Shown in pieces: positions 52,199-57,437 of a stretch of 57,437 nucleotides of DNA; position 1 is the stretch's first letter, and the number at the start of each line of letters is the position of its first letter. This DNA is from Enterococcus nangangensis (GTDB taxonomy: Bacteria > Bacillota > Bacilli > Lactobacillales > Enterococcaceae), in the NCBI RefSeq assembly GCF_005405245.1, contig NZ_BJDR01000011.1, positions 1-57,437 on the forward strand, in the 5' to 3' direction. The notes beneath the pieces were generated by a model. It was not told the DNA's origin. It made no database searches and worked only from the letters and a program-made list of their open reading frames with translations. The position numbers and the translations under genes were made by a program.

Positions 52199-54037
52199 AT
52201 GAAAAAGAAAATTCGTTTTTTCCAATCTGTGAATTTTAAGATTGCTATTGCGTTTATTCTTTTACTCCTCATTTCGATTGAGATTATCGGGGCTTATTTT
52301 ATCCGCGAATTGGAACAAAATACCATCACGGATTTTGAAAATTTGACCAATGCACAAGTAGAAAGTTTAGCAAAAAATTTAACGGATGAGTTGGAAAAAA
52401 GCGATGTCTCGCGGACAGAAGCTAATGAAAACATCCGCAAAGTCCTAGACGATTTTGTCTCTAGTGACACATTGGAGGCCCGGGTCGTGGATGACCGGGG
52501 CCTTGTGCGTGCAACCACCGATTTAACGAAGCAAAATGATGTAGGAAAGAAAAACGATTTAAAGGACTTGAATGATTTCTCCAACTCTCGTAAAAAAGAA
52601 ATTATCGATAGCGGTAAACGCGTCTGGATTAATATTGAACCAATCTATTCTTCCACTGGAACGACACCCATTGGCGTATTGTATGTCCGCAGTAATATTG
52701 AGAGTCGCTATAACGATGTGAACGATGTCGCCCTCATCTTTTTTACCGCCAGTTTAATTGCCGGAGCAGTTTCTATCGTGGTGGCGGTCCTGATCGCCCG
52801 TTCTATCACGCGCCCCATTGACGAAATGAAAGAACAAGCACTGCGCATTGCCCGCGGGGATTACTCGGGGAAAGTTAAAGTCTATGGGCAGGATGAATTA
52901 GGGCAACTGGCAGAAACCTTTAATGCCTTATCTGAGCAAATTGAAGAGACCCAAGATGCCATGGAAGCCGAGCGTAATCGGCTAGATTCCGTCTTGTCCC
53001 ACATGAACGATGGCGTTATCGCCACTGACCGACGGGGGAAAGTCATTATCATTAATGAAATGGCGATGGATCTTTTAAGTGTGACCTCAGAAGAAGCTTT
53101 GGGCCAATCCATTTTAAAATTATTGGATATTGAAGAAGACTACACCTTGCGGAAACTTTTGGAAGAACCCGGCGAAATTTTAATTGACTTTGCGGAAAAA
53201 GAAATCAGCGAAGACTTTATCTTAAAAGTGGATTTTTCCATGATTCGCCGTGAGTCGGGCTTTATTTCGGGTTTAGTTTGTGTCTTACATGATGTTACGG
53301 AGCAAGAAAAGAATGAAAAAGAACGGCGGGATTTCGTGTCTAACGTCTCCCATGAACTGCGGACGCCTTTAACCAGCATGCGTAGTTACATTGAAGCTTT
53401 AAGCGATGGGGCGTGGGAAAATCCGGAAGTGGCTCCTAGCTTTTTAAAAGTAACTTTAGAAGAGACCGACCGCATGATTCGGATGATTAATGATTTGCTT
53501 AATCTTTCTCGGATGGATGCCGGTAACACGCAACTCCAAACAGAATACGTCAACTTTAACGAGTTGGTAAACTTTGTCTTAGACCGTTTTGATATGATTG
53601 TGCAAAACGAAGAAGATCCCCGCAAAAAGTATGTCATTAAACGGGAATTTACCACCCGTGCTTTGTGGGTGGAAGTAGATACGGATAAGATTATCCAAGT
53701 GTTAGACAACATCATGAATAATGCGATTAAGTACTCGCCAGATGGTGGCGTGATTACTTGTACACTAATTGAGACGCACAATAATGTGATTTTTTCCGTT
53801 CGCGACCAAGGACTAGGTATTCCGAAAAAAGATTTAAATAAAATCTTTGAACGTTTCTACCGTGTCGACAAAGCTCGTTCCCGTGCTCAAGGGGGGACCG
53901 GGTTAGGCTTGGCGATTTCTAAAGAAGTGATGAAAGCCCATGGTGGGGACATCTGGGTAACCAGTGAAGAAGGGCGGGGTTCGGCCTTTTATATTTCACT
54001 ACCTTATGAACCTTATGAGGAGGATTGGTGGGAATGA
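52199..54037 (+). CDS. walK: Sensor histidine kinase WalK (YycG)
   Basis: A 612-residue kinase: two membrane helices (about 14-35 and 183-204) flank an extracytoplasmic sensor domain, followed by HAMP, a PAS domain (about 260-365) and HisKA. HisKA carries His385 in NVSHELRTPLTSM. The HATPase domain has N, G1 and G2 boxes (IIQVLDNIMNNAIKYS, VRDQGLGIP, GGTGLGLAI). Phosphorylates WalR in response to cell-wall (lipid II-related) signals. It starts ten bases after walR. Confidence 0.97.
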   Translation: MKKKIRFFQSVNFKIAIAFILLLLISIEIIGAYFIRELEQNTITDFENLTNAQVESLAKNLTDELEKSDVSRTEANENIRKVLDDFVSSDTLEARVVDDRGLVRATTDLTKQNDVGKKNDLKDLNDFSNSRKKEIIDSGKRVWINIEPIYSSTGTTPIGVLYVRSNIESRYNDVNDVALIFFTASLIAGAVSIVVAVLIARSITRPIDEMKEQALRIARGDYSGKVKVYGQDELGQLAETFNALSEQIEETQDAMEAERNRLDSVLSHMNDGVIATDRRGKVIIINEMAMDLLSVTSEEALGQSILKLLDIEEDYTLRKLLEEPGEILIDFAEKEISEDFILKVDFSMIRRESGFISGLVCVLHDVTEQEKNEKERRDFVSNVSHELRTPLTSMRSYIEALSDGAWENPEVAPSFLKVTLEETDRMIRMINDLLNLSRMDAGNTQLQTEYVNFNELVNFVLDRFDMIVQNEEDPRKKYVIKREFTTRALWVEVDTDKIIQVLDNIMNNAIKYSPDGGVITCTLIETHNNVIFSVRDQGLGIPKKDLNKIFERFYRVDKARSRAQGGTGLGLAISKEVMKAHGGDIWVTSEEGRGSAFYISLPYEPYEEDWWE

Positions 54038-55347
54038 TTACCAAAGATCGCGTCATTCGTTTCATTTTAATTTTTTTAATCGCCTCTAGTCTGGTCCTGA
54101 CGTATTTAATTTGGATGAGCCCCATTAAGCCACCAGAAAAAGAAGTCAGCAATGCCGGCACGACAACTGCGGTGCAAAGTAATTTAAAATCAGCTACGGA
54201 AGCTTTTTTACCCAATAAAGCAATTTGGTATCAAGGGACAGCCCGCAGCGCTAGCACGAAGGAAAGTTTTATTAGTTTAATTCAAACGGAGTTAATCAAC
54301 GGCAAGTATGGTGCTTTAACGGCGGTGACTGATGACGATGCCTACACGGCGGCTTTAGGGACAACTGCCGGAGTCGAATTGGAATACGTGGGGAAATTTT
54401 CCTTAGAAGAATTTTTAAACGTCTATAACTTGAAGTTTCCTTTAGGTGACGAAAAGTCGGCGGCGGTGACCTTTGATCGCATCGTCTTAGACTTTAAAGA
54501 AAATTATTTATATTTACTTAACGATAGCCGTCCGCAAACCATTTACCGCGCAGCACTGGAAATTGCAGAAGGAGACATTAGCGCTTACGTTACTAAAAAT
54601 AAAAAAGATTTTATTGGTGTTTCCCGCGGTCATGAGACGTTGCCTAACTTTTATTATGTCGATGAATCGATTTCGTTGCCGAAGTACAATTATATTTTAG
54701 CGACGCAACCGTATACGACTTTTACTAGTGCTTTTTTCAGTGAAACATCTGACTTGACGATTAACGATAATGGTCAAGAATTAATTTACAGCAACAGTGT
54801 GGGGGAAAGTCTTAGCATCGCTGATGTGACGGGGCAAGTTTTTTACCGTAGTGCTAGCAACCAAAATAGTAATGATAATTCCTATGATCGTTTAGTAAAT
54901 AATTTGTACCGCCAAAGTTTTGATGCGCTAGCGCCCTTAGGCAATCAACTAGGCAACTTGCGCTATTTTGATTTGAATAATAATAGTTTGACCTTCACTA
55001 CTTATTTAGAAGGTTATCCTTTAATGAGTCCGAATTTTCAAGGTCAGGTGCAAGTGGAGTTTAACGGCGAGCACCTAAGTCGAATTTATTCCAATGTAGA
55101 AAGCGTACAAATTCCCATTCCCGCGGATGAACAAGTTTTACTCCCCGATACGGCGACTTTTTTAACAATCTTAGGGACAGCGGGGGTCGACTTGAGTAAA
55201 ATTGAAAATTTGCAGATCGGCTATCAGTGGCAAAATTTAAAAGAGGTGTCTCAAGTCATCGTCTTGATTCCCCAGTGGTTTATTCGCTATGCTGGTGAGT
55301 GGTACACACAAACGGAACTCTTAACGGTTTTGGAGGTGAACTCCTAG
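54034..55347 (+). CDS. walH: WalH (YycH) regulator of WalK
   Basis: A 437-residue protein with one N-terminal membrane helix (about 9-27) and a large extracytoplasmic domain. YycH and YycI contact WalK in the membrane and control its activity. The proposed ATG overlaps the walK stop (ATGA), behind GAGGAGG; nearby TTG/GTG codons at 54025-54030 are alternatives. Confidence 0.92.
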   Translation: MITKDRVIRFILIFLIASSLVLTYLIWMSPIKPPEKEVSNAGTTTAVQSNLKSATEAFLPNKAIWYQGTARSASTKESFISLIQTELINGKYGALTAVTDDDAYTAALGTTAGVELEYVGKFSLEEFLNVYNLKFPLGDEKSAAVTFDRIVLDFKENYLYLLNDSRPQTIYRAALEIAEGDISAYVTKNKKDFIGVSRGHETLPNFYYVDESISLPKYNYILATQPYTTFTSAFFSETSDLTINDNGQELIYSNSVGESLSIADVTGQVFYRSASNQNSNDNSYDRLVNNLYRQSFDALAPLGNQLGNLRYFDLNNNSLTFTTYLEGYPLMSPNFQGQVQVEFNGEHLSRIYSNVESVQIPIPADEQVLLPDTATFLTILGTAGVDLSKIENLQIGYQWQNLKEVSQVIVLIPQWFIRYAGEWYTQTELLTVLEVNS

Positions 55348-56178
55348 ATGGACTTTCGTAAAATCGAACATATTTTTTTAATCGCTTTTCTCGGTTTAAA
55401 TATTTTCCTATTGACGATCTTTACGCAAAATTTAGCAGAAGCGTCGAACATTGGGACTTCTGAAGAAAAAGATGCCATTGAGACGCGGCTAGCTAAAGAT
55501 AAAATTGAATACGAAGATGAATTAGCCGACACGATTCCGCAAGGCTATTACTTGTCGGCAGAAGAAACCGTGTTAACCACTAGCGAGCGCAGTACTTTAA
55601 ACGGGAATAGTACCGTCAGTCCTACTAACGGTACACTGTTGTTAACGGAAGACTATTTGATTAATAGTAAAACGCAAGAAGCTGACGTGGCGAGTCTCCT
55701 GAGTGACAGTAAACTTTTACCCTATCCTCATGAGTATCAATATTTAGCAGTGGGTTCTTCTTTGGCGGGGAATGCCCCGTATATAATGGCCACCCTCACT
55801 TATGAGGACTTGCCGATTTTTGATGCGACAGCGCAGATGAAAATTTATTTGGCAAATGTTTCTGGCGATGTGTATCGCGTAGACAAGTTGCAGTACAGTC
55901 ACTTGGATAACATTACTAACTTGCGGGAGAAACAAGATTTAATTTCGGAAAAAGCCGCCATTACCACGCTTTACTACAATAGTAAGCTGCCTGCCGGCTC
56001 CACGATTAATTGGCGCATGTTGGCTTATGGGCGGACGCTAAAAGTCGGGGAAAAGAATGTCTACGTTCCTATTTGGTTTGTCTCGGTAACCGGTGATGAT
56101 GGTGAACATATTGAAGAAGTGAATGCGGTGAACAATAATATCATCACGTCCAACACGATTACCACAGTAGAAAATTAG
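55348..56178 (+). CDS. walI: WalI (YycI) regulator of WalK
   Basis: A 276-residue protein with a single N-terminal membrane helix (about 7-26) and a secreted domain of the YycI fold. It starts directly after the walH stop codon, with GGAGGTGA as ribosome site, so the two are translationally coupled. Works with WalH on WalK. Confidence 0.93.
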   Translation: MDFRKIEHIFLIAFLGLNIFLLTIFTQNLAEASNIGTSEEKDAIETRLAKDKIEYEDELADTIPQGYYLSAEETVLTTSERSTLNGNSTVSPTNGTLLLTEDYLINSKTQEADVASLLSDSKLLPYPHEYQYLAVGSSLAGNAPYIMATLTYEDLPIFDATAQMKIYLANVSGDVYRVDKLQYSHLDNITNLREKQDLISEKAAITTLYYNSKLPAGSTINWRMLAYGRTLKVGEKNVYVPIWFVSVTGDDGEHIEEVNAVNNNIITSNTITTVEN

Positions 56179-56231
56179 TGGAAAATAGAGTATACTCTAA
56201 AGGATTGTGAAAGAAATAAAGGGGCGGTAAC

Positions 56232-57038
56232 ATGAGTGTCGAAGAAGGTTTACAAATTAGTATCTTAGCTAGTGGGAGTACAGGGAATTCCCTGTTTATT
56301 CAATCGAAAAAGCAAAAGCTACTGGTGGATGCTGGTTTGTCAGGAAAAAAGATCACTCAGTTGCTTAACTCGATTGGTGAAGATCCCGCTGATTTAAACG
56401 GCATTTTAGTGACCCATGAACATCGCGATCACATTCACGGTGTGGGAGTTTTGGCGCGGAAATATCATTTAGACGTCTACGCCAATGAAAAAACGTGGGA
56501 AGCCATGAGTCCTTTAATTGGCAAAGTAGATAACGCGCAAAAACAAATTTTTGCTTTAGGAAAAACCATGACCATCGGGGATATTGATATTGAAAGTTTC
56601 GGTGTGTCTCACGATGCCGTGGCGCCACAATTTTATCGTTTCCATAAGGATGGCCGTTCTTTTGTCATGCTGACGGATACCGGCTATTGCTCAGATTATG
56701 TCCGAGGGCTGATTAAAAATGCTGATGCCTACTTAGTGGAAAGTAATCACGACATTGAAATGTTACGGATGGGCCCTTATCCCTGGAATTTAAAGCAACG
56801 CATTTTAGGGGATAAAGGTCACTTATCCAACGATGACGGTGCCCTAGTTATGACGGATGTCTTAGGTGCACGGACCAAACGGATTTATCTCGGTCACTTG
56901 TCCAAAGAAAATAATGTTAAAGAAATTGCCCATCTTACGATGGAAAATGTTTTGAAAGAGCACGACTTAGGTGTCGGTTATGACTTTCAAGTCTATGATA
57001 CGGATCCTGATGCGGCTTCCACGCTATTTGCTATTTAA
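56232..57038 (+). CDS. walJ: MBL-fold hydrolase WalJ (YycJ)
   Basis: A 268-residue metallo-beta-lactamase-fold protein, thought to act as an exonuclease-like factor in DNA replication or repair. It has the metal motif THEHRDHIHGV, DTGYCSDYVRG, VESNHDIEML and GHLSNDDGA/YLGHLS. It ends the wal operon. The usual downstream htrA gene is replaced in this window by a terminator and an IS66 element. Confidence 0.95.
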   Translation: MSVEEGLQISILASGSTGNSLFIQSKKQKLLVDAGLSGKKITQLLNSIGEDPADLNGILVTHEHRDHIHGVGVLARKYHLDVYANEKTWEAMSPLIGKVDNAQKQIFALGKTMTIGDIDIESFGVSHDAVAPQFYRFHKDGRSFVMLTDTGYCSDYVRGLIKNADAYLVESNHDIEMLRMGPYPWNLKQRILGDKGHLSNDDGALVMTDVLGARTKRIYLGHLSKENNVKEIAHLTMENVLKEHDLGVGYDFQVYDTDPDAASTLFAI

Positions 57039-57064
57039 AAACAAATTACGGGTCTATGATATCT

Positions 57065-57107
57065 GGTGTTGTTACACAGAAATGTGTAGGAACACCAATA
57101 TTTTTTT
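57065..57107 (+). terminator. Terminator of the wal operon
   Basis: GGTGTT-GT-TACACA (57065-57078) pairs with TGTGTA-GG-AACACC (57083-57096) across a GAAA loop, followed by an AT-rich run ending in seven T. Confidence 0.8.
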
Positions 57108-57213
57108 ACACAAAAAGACATCTGGTTGGTAAGCGGGAAGTACCCCAGTATATTCTCTAATAGTTAACCTCCTGTTATTCTTAAAATACTTAAGAAAGAC
57201 AGGAGGTTTCATT

Positions 57214-57414
57214 ATGACTAGCATTCAGGATATTGTTCCTGTAAATATCAGCTCAAATTTCGTCAAGCAACATGACCCCGTGCCATCTCGTCCAATTAAA
57301 CCCAAAGTAGCCTTACGGCTGAAACACCATGATTTAGATATTACTTTCTACAATGGCTGTGACAAATATCTTTTGTGTACGGTTCTTAAAGAGTTGAATT
57401 CAGATGATCGTTGA
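57214..57414 (+). CDS. IS66 accessory protein (TnpA-like ORF)
   Basis: A 66-residue protein (MTSIQDIVPVNISSNFVKQHDPV...) in the position of the first small accessory gene of IS66-type elements. The start follows ACAGGAGG. It overlaps the next gene by 11 bases. Identification rests on position and on the next gene rather than on a strong motif. Confidence 0.6.
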   Translation: MTSIQDIVPVNISSNFVKQHDPVPSRPIKPKVALRLKHHDLDITFYNGCDKYLLCTVLKELNSDDR

Positions 57415-57437
57415 TTACACCAAAGTAAAACATATCT
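57404..57437 (+). CDS. tnpB: IS66 accessory protein TnpB (partial, runs off the end)
   Basis: Reads MIVDYTKVKHI before the window ends, the typical N terminus of IS66 TnpB (usually about 115 residues). The overlap with the preceding gene suggests translational coupling. Only 11 codons are visible. Confidence 0.6.
   Translation, partial: MIVDYTKVKHI

Larger units (their letters stand above)
57129..57437 (+). mobile_element. Left end of an IS66-family insertion sequence (incomplete)
   Basis: The element probably begins at GTAAGCGGGAAGTACC (57129-57144), which has the GTAAGCG start I expect for IS66 ends. It then carries two overlapping small genes in the order typical for IS66. The right end is outside the window, so an 8-bp target duplication cannot be checked. 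Confidence 0.65.

Overview
The window is a stretch of a low- to mid-GC Firmicutes chromosome, almost certainly Lactobacillales and most likely Enterococcaceae. The reasons are the complete walRKHIJ operon, the dnaX-ybaB-recR-tmk-darA-holB-ricT-yabA-rsmI replication/repair block, the tatD-rnmV-rsmA block, strong AAGGAGG-type ribosome sites, frequent TTG/GTG starts, CcpA cre-like sites and an ECF niacin-type S component. No rRNA, tRNA or CRISPR array was seen. Species-level placement is not attempted.

Layout. 0.1-9.4 kb: rlmN, a signal peptidase, a frameshifted MFS gene, an NrtR-like Nudix regulator (minus), a deoxynucleoside kinase, metG, an unusual structured intergenic repeat, then tatD-rnmV-rsmA. 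9.4-18.3 kb: a 14-TM drug-exporter-type MFS protein, three small tandem membrane proteins, two antitoxin-like genes without toxins (RelB/DinJ and AbrB/MazE types), a niaX-like vitamin transporter with twin operators, a sugar ABC ATPase (msmK/ugpC) divergent from mgsA with a cre site in its promoter, a truncated ABC-F gene, two hypothetical membrane proteins and a complete mazEF pair. 18.3-29.1 kb: a heterodimeric ABC exporter, a CmpB-like membrane protein, nucleoside deoxyribosyltransferase, a secreted coiled-coil/3D-domain cell-wall protein, GNAT, HAD and LURP-one proteins, ung and pta.

29.1-33.8 kb: a poorly understood three-gene operon made of an ion-transporter-superfamily permease, a stand-alone hydantoinase/oxoprolinase-A-like ASKHA protein and a HExxH protein. 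It has a good promoter overlapped by a cre-like site and a roughly 165-nt structured leader. This is the best candidate for an undescribed system in the window. 33.8-39.0 kb: YeiH with a divergent LysR regulator, and a ydjI-ydjG-ydjH-like membrane-stress operon lacking pspA.

39.1-47.3 kb: the replication/repair block, then dinB behind an SOS-like box. 47.3-51.3 kb: an orphan 7TM sensor with a degenerate GHKL-like domain, a SipW-like signal peptidase, an esterase-like hydrolase and a second type I signal peptidase. 51.5-57.0 kb: walRKHIJ, ending in a terminator. The window ends inside the left end of an IS66-type insertion sequence (57129 onward).

Most plus/minus gene convergences carry clear Rho-independent hairpins. 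Starts were adjusted from the longest open frame wherever a ribosome-binding site pointed to an internal start. All statements rest on reading the sequence and on family knowledge; no database search was run.
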